NCBI GenBank assembly: GCA_044445965.1
Contig: JBIOEJ010000004.1
Coordinates: forward strand, 34,051-98,050
Reading direction: 5' to 3'
DNA length: 64,000 nt
From: GAS188 sp044445965
Lineage (GTDB): Bacteria; Pseudomonadota; Alphaproteobacteria; Rhizobiales; Beijerinckiaceae
In this document: in pieces, positions 27,061 to 36,018 of the stretch
Position numbering within the stretch: the first letter of the stretch is position 1
Layout: every line of letters starts with the position of its first letter
The notes under the pieces: generated by a model
What the model was told of the DNA's origin: nothing
Databases searched by the model: none
Seen by the model: the letters and a program-made list of their open reading frames with translations, nothing else
Made by a program: the position numbers and the translations under genes

Positions 27061-27987
27061 TTGCGCATCGTCTTCATGGGCACGCCGGAATTTGCCGTGC
27101 CGACGCTCACCGCCATCGTCGGCGCAGGTCATGAGGTCGTCGCCGCCTATGCGCGAGCGCCGCGCCCGGCCGGGCGCGGCATGGCGGAGCGGCCCTCGCC
27201 CGTCGAGGTGGCGGCGAGGCGCTTCGCCATCCCGGTCCTGACGCCACGCACGCTGCGCAATGACGAAGCAGGAGAGGTCTTCCGCGCCCATTGCGCGGAT
27301 GTGGCTGTCGTCGTCGCCTACGGTCTCATCCTGCCGAAATCGATCCTCGAAGCGTCGGCACTCGGCTGCCTCAATCTGCATGCCTCGCTCTTGCCTCGCT
27401 GGCGCGGGGCCGCCCCGATCCAGCGGGCCGTCATGGCCGGCGACCGGGAGACGGGCGTCGCGATCATGCGCATGGAGGAGGGGCTCGATACCGGGCCTGT
27501 CGGGCTCGTCGAGCGCGTGCCGATCGGGGCGGAAACAACGGCTGGCGAGCTCCATGACCTGATGGCGAGGCTCGGCGCCGATCTGATGGTGCGGGCGCTC
27601 GCCGCGCTGTCGCGCGGCTCGCTCGTCTTCACGCCGCAGCCGGAAGAGGGCGTGACCTATGCGGCCAAGATCGCCAATGAGGAGGCGCGCCTCGATTGGC
27701 GTCAGCCCGCGGCGAAGCTGCACGATCAGGTGCGCGGGCTCGCGCCCTTTCCGGGTGCCTTCTTCGAGGCCGATCTCGGCAAGGGCAAAGAGCGCATCAA
27801 GGTTCTGCGCACGAGCGCAGTCGATGCGGGCGGGGAACCCGGAACCCTGACCGATCAGCGGGCGACGATCGCCTGCGGATCGGGTGCCCTGCGTCTGCTG
27901 ACTGTACAGCGCGCAGGTCGTGGCCCCGTCTCCGGCGAGGAATTCCTGCGGGGGGTACGGCTGAAGCCGGGTGCTCGGCTCGCATAG
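27061..27987 (+). CDS. fmt: Methionyl-tRNA formyltransferase
   Basis: A 308-residue enzyme that formylates initiator Met-tRNA using 10-formyltetrahydrofolate. It starts at a TTG at 27061 (RIVFMGTPEFAVPTL) with GAGGG 8 bases upstream. The catalytic core includes CLNLHASLLPRWRGAAPIQRA (Asn105, His107) and METG-like MEEGLDTGPV; the C-terminal domain has EARLDWRQPAAKLHDQVRGLAPFPGAF, typical of tRNA binding. No truA follows, unlike in many relatives; a TPP riboswitch lies about 115 bases downstream. Confidence 0.95.
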   Translation: MRIVFMGTPEFAVPTLTAIVGAGHEVVAAYARAPRPAGRGMAERPSPVEVAARRFAIPVLTPRTLRNDEAGEVFRAHCADVAVVVAYGLILPKSILEASALGCLNLHASLLPRWRGAAPIQRAVMAGDRETGVAIMRMEEGLDTGPVGLVERVPIGAETTAGELHDLMARLGADLMVRALAALSRGSLVFTPQPEEGVTYAAKIANEEARLDWRQPAAKLHDQVRGLAPFPGAFFEADLGKGKERIKVLRTSAVDAGGEPGTLTDQRATIACGSGALRLLTVQRAGRGPVSGEEFLRGVRLKPGARLA

Positions 27988-28101
27988 GGGAGACCTCCAA
28001 GATTGGCGATGGCTCGGGCGAGCCCCGGATCAGGTCCCACGGGCCTGTTACCGGCTGTCCCATCTTGCTGCGCGGCTCAGCGTGCCTTAAGTTTGGCGGA
28101 T

Positions 28102-28199
<98 letters not shown>

Positions 28200-28252
28200 A
28201 TGACATTACCAGCGCGCGCTGTCGCGCCTTTTGCCTGGCAGGGCGGCGCCTG

Positions 28253-28924
28253 ATGGCCGTCGATATCCGTCTCTACGGCATTCTCGATCCGGCGGCGACG
28301 CCGGACGCCGATCTCGCTTCGCTCGCCCTCGTCGCCGCGAAGGGTGGGGCGACGCTCCTCCAATATCGCGACAAGCTTGCCGATGGCCGCTTGATGGTCG
28401 AGCGCGCGCGCGCCATCCTCGCCGCGCTCGCGGGCTCCGGCGTGCCCCTCTTGATCAACGACCGAGTGGATGTGGCGCTCGCCGCAGGCGCGCAAGGTGT
28501 GCATCTCGGCCAGACCGACATCTTGCCGCGGGATGCCCGCCCGATGCTGGGGCCGTCCGCCATCATCGGCCGCACCCTCGCCAACGAGGACCATATCGGC
28601 GTGATGGCCGGCGAGCCGGTCGATTATGGCTGCATCGGCGGCGTGTTCCCGACCCGCAACAAGGATAATGCCGACCCGCCGATCGGCCTCGACGGCCTGG
28701 CGCGGCTCGCTGCGCTGGCGCACGACAAGGCGCCTCTCATCCCGGTCGGCGCCATCGCCGGGATCACCGAGGCGAATACCGCGCAAGTGATCGGGGCCGG
28801 GGCCGACGGCATCGCCGTCATCGGCGCGATCTTCGGCCGGCCGGACCCGCTGGCGGCCACTCGAGCGCTGCGGCGGATCGTCGATGGCGCGCTCGGCCTT
28901 CGGGCTCGAAAGGAGGCGTCGTGA
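28253..28924 (+). CDS. thiE: Thiamine-phosphate synthase
   Basis: A 223-residue TIM-barrel enzyme that joins HMP-pyrophosphate and thiazole phosphate to form thiamine phosphate. The family motifs are present: GATLLQYRDK, LLINDRVDVALAAGAQGVHLGQTD, GRTLANEDHI, and GCIGGVFPTRNKDN in the position of the usual P-T-x-T-K phosphate loop. It is the first gene after the TPP riboswitch. Its TGA overlaps the GTG of the following binding-protein gene by four bases, so the two are translationally coupled. Confidence 0.93.
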   Translation: MAVDIRLYGILDPAATPDADLASLALVAAKGGATLLQYRDKLADGRLMVERARAILAALAGSGVPLLINDRVDVALAAGAQGVHLGQTDILPRDARPMLGPSAIIGRTLANEDHIGVMAGEPVDYGCIGGVFPTRNKDNADPPIGLDGLARLAALAHDKAPLIPVGAIAGITEANTAQVIGAGADGIAVIGAIFGRPDPLAATRALRRIVDGALGLRARKEAS

Positions 28925-29997
28925 CCAGGGCATCCATCCCGCGCCGCCGCCTGCTCGCCGGCATCGGTGCCGGAGCGCTCGCCGCCCCGGCGATCGCGAG
29001 CGCGCAGACGCCGCGCCGCTGGCGAATGGTGACGTCCTGGCCACGCAATCTCGCAGGACCCGGCGTCTCGGCGCGCCGCCTCGCCGAGCGCATCACCAAG
29101 ATGAGCGGCGGCAGGCTCGAGGTCGAGGTCTTCGCTGCGGGAGAGATCGTGCCGGCCCTCTCGACCTTCAACGCCGTTTCGACGGGCGTCGCCGAGATGG
29201 CGCATACCGCCTCCTTCTACTGGATCGGCAAGCTGCCGGCCTCGATCTTCTTCACCACCGCGCCATTCGGTCTCGATCCGCTCGAGCATCAAGCCTGGAT
29301 CGCGGTGAGCGGCGGCCAGGCCTTGTGGGACGAGCTCTACGCCCCCTTCGGCGTCAAGGCCTTCCTTGCCGGCAATACCGGCCCGTCGATGGGGGGTTGG
29401 TTTCGCGGCGAGATCAAGAGTCTGTCCGATGTGAAGGGCTTGCGCATCCGCGTGCAGGGCATCGGCGCCGAGCTCTATGCTCGGCTCGGCGCGACTCCGG
29501 TCACCTTGGCGCCTGGCGATCTCGAGCCCGCGCTCGAGCGCGGCGCGATCGATGCGGCGGAACTCTTGGCGCCGGTGAACGATGTGTCGCTCGAGCTGCA
29601 GCGCCAAGCCAAGTTCTATTATGCGCCCGGCTTCAACAAGCCGAATGGCGCGGCGGAGGCGCTGATCTCCCGCTCGGCCTATGAAGGGTTGCCCGACGAT
29701 CTGCGCGACATCATCGCGGGCGCCTGCCAGGCGGAGCATTCGGCGGGGCTCGCGGATGCCGAGACGGGCAATGCGGACGCCATCGAAGGGCTGGCTCGCC
29801 AGGGCGTCCGCGTATCCCTCTTCCCCAGCGACGTGATGGCGGCGGCGCGCTCTGCCGCCCGCGACATCATCGTCGAGACGGGTGCGAAGGATGAATTGTC
29901 CGGCCGCATCGTCGAGAGCTACCGCGCATCGCTCGAGCGCGGCCGCTATTGGGCGAGCCTTAAGGCCGCGATGACGCGCGCCTTGAAGAGTGGCTGA
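28921..29997 (+). CDS. TRAP-type periplasmic substrate-binding protein inside the thiamine operon
   Basis: A 358-residue exported protein starting at a GTG that overlaps the thiE stop. The N-terminus RRRLLAGIGAGALAAPAIASAQ is a twin-arginine-type signal. The mature protein follows the DctP/TAXI-like TRAP pattern: RWRMVTSWPRNLAGPG, DVKGLRIRVQGIGAELYARLG, PGDLEPALERGAIDAAEL (ligand-binding region), FYYAPGFNKPNGAAEAL. Its stop overlaps the thiD ATG by one base. There is no dctQ or dctM next to it. Being locked between thiE and thiD under a TPP riboswitch strongly suggests that its ligand is thiamine, HMP, a thiazole or a breakdown product, but this is inference. Confidence 0.88.
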   Translation: MTRASIPRRRLLAGIGAGALAAPAIASAQTPRRWRMVTSWPRNLAGPGVSARRLAERITKMSGGRLEVEVFAAGEIVPALSTFNAVSTGVAEMAHTASFYWIGKLPASIFFTTAPFGLDPLEHQAWIAVSGGQALWDELYAPFGVKAFLAGNTGPSMGGWFRGEIKSLSDVKGLRIRVQGIGAELYARLGATPVTLAPGDLEPALERGAIDAAELLAPVNDVSLELQRQAKFYYAPGFNKPNGAAEALISRSAYEGLPDDLRDIIAGACQAEHSAGLADAETGNADAIEGLARQGVRVSLFPSDVMAAARSAARDIIVETGAKDELSGRIVESYRASLERGRYWASLKAAMTRALKSG

Positions 29998-30788
29998 TGC
30001 CCATCGCAGTGACGGTCGCCGGCTCCGACTCCGGCGGAGGCGCCGGTATTCAAGCGGATATCAAGACATTCGCGGCGCTTGGTGTCTACGGCGCGAGCGT
30101 CATCACGGCCGTGACCGCGCAGAACACGCGCATGGTCACCGGCATTCATGACGTGCCGTCCGACTTCGTCACCTTGCAGATCGACGCCGTCTATTCGGAT
30201 CTGGCGGTCGCCGCGACCAAGATCGGCATGCTGTCGAGGCCCGAGACCGTCGTCGCAGTCGCGGACGGGCTGCGCCGCTGGCAGGCTCGCCACGTGGTGC
30301 TCGATCCCGTGATGATCGCGACCTCGGGCGCGCGGCTCTTGTCGGCGGATGCGGTCGAGGCGCTGCGGAACCTCCTTTTCCCGATCGCCGATCTCGTCAC
30401 GCCCAATCTCCTGGAGGCGGCCGCGCTTCTCGGCGAGGCTGTCGCCTCCGGCGAAACGGCGATGGCGCGTCAGGGAGAACGGCTGCGGCAGCTTGGCGCC
30501 CGCGCGGCGCTCGTCAAGGGGGGCCATGCCGGCGGTCCGGAAAGCGTCGATGTGCTCGTCGACGACGAGGGGGTCGCTCGCTTCACCGCGCCTCGGATCG
30601 CGACCCGGAACACCCATGGAACCGGCTGCACTCTCTCATCGGCGATCGCTGCCCACCTCGCAAGGGGCCAAGATCTGCGCGAGTCGGTGCGCCTGGCGAA
30701 GATCTATCTGACCGACGCCATCGCCGCCGGCGACCGGCTGAAAGTCGGTTCGGGGCGTGGCCCGGTCCATCATTCCCACAGGTGTTGA
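29997..30788 (+). CDS. thiD: Hydroxymethylpyrimidine / phosphomethylpyrimidine kinase
   Basis: A 263-residue ribokinase-fold enzyme that phosphorylates HMP and HMP-phosphate. It starts with VTVAGSDSGGGAGIQADIKT and has VLDPVMIATSGARL, LVTPNLLEAAALLG and the anion-hole motif NTHGTGCTLSSAIA near residue 205. Its ATG overlaps the stop of the TRAP-type binding-protein gene, so it is the third cistron of the riboswitch operon. With thiE and thiD alone, the operon fits salvage and coupling of precursors, not full de novo synthesis. Confidence 0.94.
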   Translation: MPIAVTVAGSDSGGGAGIQADIKTFAALGVYGASVITAVTAQNTRMVTGIHDVPSDFVTLQIDAVYSDLAVAATKIGMLSRPETVVAVADGLRRWQARHVVLDPVMIATSGARLLSADAVEALRNLLFPIADLVTPNLLEAAALLGEAVASGETAMARQGERLRQLGARAALVKGGHAGGPESVDVLVDDEGVARFTAPRIATRNTHGTGCTLSSAIAAHLARGQDLRESVRLAKIYLTDAIAAGDRLKVGSGRGPVHHSHRC

Positions 30789-30857
30789 ACGTCGGAGGTC
30801 GAGACGTCGAAGATGCTGAACTGCCCCCGATCGCGCCCTCCGGCGCGAGCAGAATCC

Positions 30858-32762
30858 TCACCGTAAGGGGCGCACCGGACCGGCAATCCCGTCGCGGTCG
30901 CGTCCCTCATGCGATCCGCGTTTGCCGCAGCCTTTCAACTCGGCGAGCGACGGCGCCATATCGGCCTCCGGCATCGGCGCAATGGCCTTGATGGCTTCTG
31001 CGTCGATCGGTTCCGAGAAGAGGGGTCCTTGCAGTTCGTCGCATCCGATGGCCGCCATGAGGTCGCGCTGCACGACGGTCTCCACGCCTTCGGCCGCCAG
31101 TTTCATCTGCATACCTCGGGCCAGGCCAGCGACTGCCCGGACGATGGTCTCGCAATCTTGCGATGCTCCGAGCTGTCGCACGATGGAGCGGTCGATCTTG
31201 AGCTTGCCGATGTTGCAGCGACGCAATTCCTGCATCGATGAGTAGCCTGTGCCGAAACCATCGAGGGTCAGCTTGATCCCGTTGGCTTGCAGCGCCTTGA
31301 AATTGGCTTCGCTCGCTTCCGAGTTGCCGAGCGGGGCGTCTTCCGTGATCTCGATCTGCAGTCGTTCCGCAGAGAGATGCATTTCGTCGAGGACGCCGGT
31401 GACCAGATCGGCGAACCGCTTGTTGCGATACTGGGTGGGCGAAACGTTGACGGCGATCCAAGGCAGACCTGTCCCGGCTGCGAAACGGCAGGCCTCGCGC
31501 AGCACCCATTCGCCGAGGCTCTCGATCAGTCCTCGCTCTTCCGCGATCTCGACGAAGAGCTCCGGCAGCAGCGTGCCGCGGATAGGGTGGTCCCAGCGCA
31601 GCAGCGACTCGGCTCCCATGACCGTCTCGGCATTGGCGGCAAAGACCGGCTGGTAGACGAGCCTCAGCTCCGTTCCGGTCTGCAAGGCACTGCGCAAATC
31701 CTGCTCGATGCGCTGTCTTTGCGTCACCGCATGCGCCATATCCTCGGTGAACACCCGGAAGCAGCCCCGTCCCAGCGATTTCGCCCGATAGAGTGCAATA
31801 TCCGCCCTCCTCAGCATCTCGTGACTGACGGCCGCTCTGCCCGAGGATATGGCGATGCCTATGCTCGCGCCGACGAAGGCCGGATTGCCGAAGAGATCGA
31901 AGGGCCTGCCGATTTCCTGAAGGATGCACTTGCTGAGCGTTTCCGTGTCGCGCCCATTGGCCACACCCTGCTGGATCACGGCGAACTCGTCCCCTCCGAG
32001 CCGCGCCACGGTATCGCTTTCGCGCACCAGGGCAGTGAGCCGGGCGGCGACCTGGCGGATCAGCTCATCGCCCGCCGAGTGCCCGAGCGTGTCGTTGACG
32101 TTCTTGAAGCGGTCGAGATCCACGTACAGCAGCGCGACCCGCTTGCTCCCGCGTCGCAGACCCGCAAGGGCCTGATCGAGCCGATCCTCGAACAAGACGC
32201 GGTTGGGCAAGCCGGTCAGCATGTCGTGGAAAGCCAGGAAATTGACCTGGTCTTCCGCCTGCTTGCGCCTGGTCACGTCGCGGGCGACCCCGATCAGGCC
32301 GGTGATTTCGTTTCGTTCGTTGCGCAGCGGCACCTTCGATGTCGATAGCCACTTCTTCGCTCCCGAGACATCGACCATGAACTCTTCGATGTCGAGCTTG
32401 GGTTGCCCGGATTGCATCACTTGCCGGTCGTCCGTGAAGAAGTGCTGAGCCAGCTCGAAAGAGTGCAGCTCGAAATCCGATTTTCCGATCAGATCATCGG
32501 GATCCGACCGGCCAAGATCCATCGCGACGGCCGTATTTGCAAGGACGTAACGGCCGCCCCGATCCTTGACGAAAAGATAATCCGGCACCTGGTTGATCAT
32601 GGCCTTGAGCAGGGCGCGCTCTTCGTCCCAAGCCCGCTTGGAAGTCAGGTGGCGGGCGAGCTCGCCCTGAAGCCTCTCGTTGGCGGCAATCAGCTTGCTC
32701 AGCTCGCGGGCGAGCGTCGCCGTATCGTCAAGGGTTGGGGATTTGGACTTTGGCTTGACCAT
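30858..32762 (-). CDS. PAS-GGDEF-EAL protein with altered EAL metal motif
   Basis: A 634-residue soluble protein; the ATG at 32762 is used because the 41 codons above it look non-coding. A short coiled segment (13-50) leads to a PAS domain (VPDYLFVKD...VARDVTRRK, about 55-165), a GGDEF domain with intact LGGDEF, and an EAL domain (about 345-610). The EAL domain keeps ESLLRW, EITED, KIDRSIV and AEGVET, but the metal motif reads LDGFGTGYSS instead of the family's D-D-F-G-T-G: the second aspartate is Gly (codon at 31257-31259). It is therefore probably a cyclase with a weak or binding-only EAL domain. The PAS domain is paralogous to that of the gene at 2891-5281. Confidence 0.9.
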   Translation of the reverse strand: MVKPKSKSPTLDDTATLARELSKLIAANERLQGELARHLTSKRAWDEERALLKAMINQVPDYLFVKDRGGRYVLANTAVAMDLGRSDPDDLIGKSDFELHSFELAQHFFTDDRQVMQSGQPKLDIEEFMVDVSGAKKWLSTSKVPLRNERNEITGLIGVARDVTRRKQAEDQVNFLAFHDMLTGLPNRVLFEDRLDQALAGLRRGSKRVALLYVDLDRFKNVNDTLGHSAGDELIRQVAARLTALVRESDTVARLGGDEFAVIQQGVANGRDTETLSKCILQEIGRPFDLFGNPAFVGASIGIAISSGRAAVSHEMLRRADIALYRAKSLGRGCFRVFTEDMAHAVTQRQRIEQDLRSALQTGTELRLVYQPVFAANAETVMGAESLLRWDHPIRGTLLPELFVEIAEERGLIESLGEWVLREACRFAAGTGLPWIAVNVSPTQYRNKRFADLVTGVLDEMHLSAERLQIEITEDAPLGNSEASEANFKALQANGIKLTLDGFGTGYSSMQELRRCNIGKLKIDRSIVRQLGASQDCETIVRAVAGLARGMQMKLAAEGVETVVQRDLMAAIGCDELQGPLFSEPIDAEAIKAIAPMPEADMAPSLAELKGCGKRGSHEGRDRDGIAGPVRPLR

Positions 32763-33030
32763 CCGACGATCCGATGTCGAGGAGCATCCGGAGCAGGATC
32801 CGATCGGGAACGATCGGATATTTACCCGAGGCCGTTGATTTGGCGCCTGATCGCGTCGGAATTCCTGAATGGTCTTCGGGGTCACGCACGAACGGCGAGT
32901 GACGTGCCGCCATAGTAGTGTCCAAACACTTCCTGTTGATTAACGGCCCAGCTCGAAAAGAGCGTATGATCAGTTTCGATGACCTGCGAGCGGAACGAAG
33001 AAGAGTGGCACGCCAGCAGCAACAGCATCC
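32763..33030. other. Intergenic region, promoter of the GGDEF/EAL gene
   Basis: A 268-base gap between two minus-strand genes. I see no coding sequence and no strong hairpin in it. It should contain the promoter of the PAS-GGDEF-EAL gene. Confidence 0.4.
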
Positions 33031-33486
33031 TCAGCGTCTGTCGCTCTCGCGCTCGAAGATTGCCATCAAAGTGCCGGTCATGCTGGCGATCAGCCGCTCG
33101 ACGCCCTTGTTTAGCGCGAAGGCTTGGGCGTCGCAGACCGTGATGGTGCGGCCGGGCTTCACCACATGGGCGCGAAAGCCGAAGCGCTCGCCCCGGGCGG
33201 GCGCGAGCAGATTGGTCTTGAACTCGACGGTCAGCACATTGGCGCCGGCCGGCATCAACGTGAAGGCGGCGCAGCCGCAGGCCGTGTCGAGCACCGTGGT
33301 GACGATGCCGGCATGCAGGAAGCCGTTCTGCTGCGCGAAGGCCTCCGCATAAGGCATGGTGAGCTCGACCTCGCCTGGCACGATGCGGATGATCGCGACG
33401 CCCAATGTGCGCATCACCGCCTGACGCTCCAGGACCGACGCCGCCTTCTCATGATAGTCGCGATCCTTGGGCTCGAAGGAGGGCAC
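33031..33486 (-). CDS. PaaI-type hotdog-fold thioesterase
   Basis: A 151-residue hotdog-fold protein. The pattern NGFLHAGIVTTVLDTACGCAAF in the centre corresponds to the PaaI active-site region (H-G-G-x-x-x-x-x-x-D in most members; here HAGIVTTVLD), followed by VLTVEFKTNLLAPARGERF and a C-terminal TGTLMAIFER. The family cleaves acyl-CoA thioesters. It lies downstream of the peptide-binding protein gene on the same strand, separated by a composite repeat, and may be functionally unrelated to it. Confidence 0.82.
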   Translation of the reverse strand: MPSFEPKDRDYHEKAASVLERQAVMRTLGVAIIRIVPGEVELTMPYAEAFAQQNGFLHAGIVTTVLDTACGCAAFTLMPAGANVLTVEFKTNLLAPARGERFGFRAHVVKPGRTITVCDAQAFALNKGVERLIASMTGTLMAIFERESDRR

Positions 33487-33538
33487 GGACAGGCTCCCGA
33501 TCGCCGGTTATGTTTGGCACCCGACAAGCAGGTCGCTT

Positions 33539-33604
33539 GGAGGGGCGGCGTCTCGCCGCCCGTGCCCCCGGCCTTGATCAAGGTGCGCGGGACGCGCACC
33601 CTCC
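33539..33604. repeat. Composite double-palindrome repeat, copy 2
   Basis: The hairpins GGGCGGCG-tct-CGCCGCCC (33543-33561) and GGTGCGCG-gga-CGCGCACC (33582-33600) are identical to those of copy 1, framed by GGAGGG at the left and CCCTCC-like sequence at the right. It begins 14 bases after the stop of the peptide-binding protein gene. Only the spacer between the hairpins differs from copy 1. Confidence 0.85.
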
Positions 33605-33617
33605 ATCTCATTCAGGC

Positions 33618-35234
33618 CTATTTCGTCACCAGCCTGTAGAAGACTACGTCCGAAGTCGGGCCCATCACGAGGCCCTTCACATTGCTGCGCAGCGCGACCT
33701 GCTTCGAATCCTGGAGCATGATGATGAACGGCCCCTCCTGCATCACCTTGCGCTGCAGGGCCTCGTACATCTCGGCGCGCTTCTCGCTGTCGCGCTCGCG
33801 CAACGCGGCCGCGGTCATCTGGGAGATCTCCGGAATGTACCAGGAATTGCGCCAGGCGAGCGGCTTGGTCTTCGGATTGTCGGAATTGTCGGTGTTGCGC
33901 GCAAAAGAATCCGCGTTGGTGTGCGGGTCCATATAGTCCGGGCCCCAATAGATCAGCAGCATCTGGTGCTGGCGGGCGCGGTATTTGGTGATCACCGCCT
34001 TCTGCTCGGCCGACAGGATGGTCAGCTTGACGCCGCCTTGCGCCATGGTGGCCTGCACCGATTGGGCGATGTTGACCCCCGGCGACGAGTTCGAGGCGTC
34101 GAGCGTGAGCTCGAGCCCGTTCGGGTAGCCGGCCTCCGCGAGAAGCGCCTTAGCCTTGGCCGGGTCGAAGCTGTAGGGCGTGTCGTCGAGCGAGGCCCAG
34201 AAGCCCGACGGCCAGAAGGCCTGATGGACCTTGGCCTGACCTTTCAGGAAGGTCTCGGCCATCCCCTTATAGTCGACGAGATAGCGCATCGCCTCGCGCA
34301 CCTTGGGCTTGGCGAGGGCCTCGGTCTTGAGGTTGAGCGCGAGATAGTGAAGCGCCGCGCGCGGGACGTTCATGATGGTGACGTCCTTGTTGCCCGCGAC
34401 CCCCGCCACTTGGTCGGGCGAGAGGTCGTAGGCGACGTCGGCGTCGCCCTTCTCGACGAGGAGGCGCTGCGCCGCCGGCTCCGGCACATGGCGGATGACG
34501 ACGCGCTTCATCTTGGGCGCGCCCGAGCGGAAGCCCGGGAAAGCCTCGAGATTGACGCTCTCATTGGCCTTCCAGGAGCGCAGCACGAAGGCGCCGGAGC
34601 CCGCGGAGTTGGTCTTCAGCCAGGCATTGCCGAAATCGCCATTGGCGTCATGCGCCATTACGGTCTTCTCATCGACGACCGAGCCGACGCCCGAGTTCAT
34701 CAGCGCCAGGATGAAGGAGGGCGAGTAATCGTCGTTGACCGTGAATTGCAGCGTCGTGTCGTCGACGGCCTTCACCATGCTGTCGACATTGTCCTTGGTC
34801 CAGCCGAGCTGGCTGATCAGGAAGGCCGGCGTCTTGTCGAGCTTGATGACCCGCCTGAGCGAGAAGGCCGCGTCCTCGGCCCGCACCGGATTGCCCGAAT
34901 GGAATTTCAATCCCGCGCGCATCTTGAAGGTGAAAGTGCGCCCGTCGGCGCTGGCCGACCAGCTTTCGGCGGCCCCGCCCACGAGCTTCGTGAGATCGTC
35001 GGGCTCGAAGACCATGATCCGGTCATAGACATTCGAGACGACCTCGATCCCGCTGAACTCATAGGCCTCGGCCGGATCGAGCGTGATCATGTCGTCGATG
35101 TTGTGGGCTATGACGAGCGTGTCGGGCGGGGTCGCCGCCATGGCGAGCGGGGCCGCGAGCGCCAGCGCGCCGGCCGCAAGCGCGATTTTCACGGATGGAA
35201 ATGCGGCAAGGGGAAGTCTCAGTCGAGCGAGCAT
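33618..35234 (-). CDS. Peptide/solute ABC transporter substrate-binding protein (DppA/OppA family)
   Basis: A 538-residue exported protein from the ATG at 35234, with GGGAGGA upstream. A signal peptide ends near ALALAAPLAMAA. The family 5 solute-binding pattern is clear: DTLVIAHNIDDMITLDPAEAYEF, LVGGAAESWSASADGRTFTFKMRAGLKFHSGNPV, and the C-terminal EMYEALQRKVMQEGPFIIML. It is on the same strand as the dppBCDF-like genes but separated from them by the spermidine-synthase-like pair and a composite repeat, so it may have its own promoter within 35235-35382. The ligand may be a peptide, nickel or an opine-like compound. Confidence 0.9.
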   Translation of the reverse strand: MLARLRLPLAAFPSVKIALAAGALALAAPLAMAATPPDTLVIAHNIDDMITLDPAEAYEFSGIEVVSNVYDRIMVFEPDDLTKLVGGAAESWSASADGRTFTFKMRAGLKFHSGNPVRAEDAAFSLRRVIKLDKTPAFLISQLGWTKDNVDSMVKAVDDTTLQFTVNDDYSPSFILALMNSGVGSVVDEKTVMAHDANGDFGNAWLKTNSAGSGAFVLRSWKANESVNLEAFPGFRSGAPKMKRVVIRHVPEPAAQRLLVEKGDADVAYDLSPDQVAGVAGNKDVTIMNVPRAALHYLALNLKTEALAKPKVREAMRYLVDYKGMAETFLKGQAKVHQAFWPSGFWASLDDTPYSFDPAKAKALLAEAGYPNGLELTLDASNSSPGVNIAQSVQATMAQGGVKLTILSAEQKAVITKYRARQHQMLLIYWGPDYMDPHTNADSFARNTDNSDNPKTKPLAWRNSWYIPEISQMTAAALRERDSEKRAEMYEALQRKVMQEGPFIIMLQDSKQVALRSNVKGLVMGPTSDVVFYRLVTK

Positions 35235-35308
35235 GTCGTCCTCCCTTAGGGGCTTGCTCGCCATCACAAACGGTTTCCGCACGGAAGGCAAGCGATGGTG
35301 GCTTGGGG

Positions 35309-35375
35309 GGAGGGGCGGCGTCTCGCCGCCCGCCTCGGCGTGCGCTGCGCGGGAAGCGCGCCTCCCGTGCGTTCG
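35309..35375. repeat. Composite double-palindrome repeat, copy 3 (diverged second hairpin)
   Basis: The first hairpin GGGCGGCG-tct-CGCCGCCC at 35313-35331 is identical to the other copies. The second hairpin is diverged to a GCGCGGGAAGCGCG-type stem followed by CCTCCC. It begins 8 bases after the stop of the membrane-protein gene at 35383. Confidence 0.75.
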
Positions 35376-35382
35376 CGCTTGC

Positions 35383-36018
35383 TCACCTCCCCTCCGCGAG
35401 CCTCGCCTGCGTTCTGCGAAGCAGAAGCAGGAGCCCGGCGCAAAGGGCGAGCGTCGCGGCGAACCAATAGGTGATGGCCCGTGAACCGATCGTCGGGATC
35501 AGCACGAAGGTCGTGAACAGTGTGCCGGCGACATTGCCGACCGCGGACACGCCGTAAACCGCTCCCGCGATTTGCCCGGCGCTCTGCGCCTCGGCTATCA
35601 GCAGCCTGACCGCCGCGGGGGCCAGCATGCCGAGCAGGCAAATCGGCGGCGCCAGCAGGACCCCGGCTGCAAGCAGCGTCGCCCCGGCGCCGTATCCATT
35701 GGAGCTCAGTATGGCCTGCATGGCGCCGTCCACGCATGCCGGTATGCCTAGAAGATAGAGTGCCGCGAGGCCGACCGACATGGCGATGACCATCGGGGAG
35801 GGGTAACGATCGACGATCGCCCCTCCGGCGAAATAGCCGATCGCAAGCGCATACAAGACCGTCGAGATCAGGGCGGCCCAGGTGCCGATCCCGCCTCCGA
35901 AATAGGGATAGAGGAAGCGCGAGCCCAGCATCTCGAAGCCCATGAGCACGCCGCCCACGATGAAGACGATGAGATAGACGGCGACCGTCCTCATCGTCCT
36001 GGAGACAGGGATGGCCAT
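35383..36018 (-). CDS. Six-helix membrane half of a spermidine-synthase-type protein
   Basis: A 211-residue integral membrane protein with about six helices (VAVYLIVFIVGGVLMGFEMLGSRFLYPYFG at the N-terminus). This opening segment, with the G-x-E-x-x-x-S/G-R element, is typical of the N-terminal membrane domain of fused 'MFS/spermidine synthase' proteins. Here the domain is a separate gene that overlaps the end of the spermidine-synthase-like gene by 28 bases, so the normal gene order of a fusion is reversed. It probably holds or feeds the catalytic partner at the membrane. Confidence 0.72.
   Translation of the reverse strand: MAIPVSRTMRTVAVYLIVFIVGGVLMGFEMLGSRFLYPYFGGGIGTWAALISTVLYALAIGYFAGGAIVDRYPSPMVIAMSVGLAALYLLGIPACVDGAMQAILSSNGYGAGATLLAAGVLLAPPICLLGMLAPAAVRLLIAEAQSAGQIAGAVYGVSAVGNVAGTLFTTFVLIPTIGSRAITYWFAATLALCAGLLLLLRRTQARLAEGR

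Noticed and set aside
28010..28030. GGCTCG/CGAGCC stem after fmt as a terminator
   Set aside because: No T-run follows; it may be a chance stem in GC-rich sequence.
33405..35249. 614-codon plus-strand frame opposite the peptide-binding protein
   Set aside because: It spans the composite repeat and is antisense to a clear family 5 binding protein.
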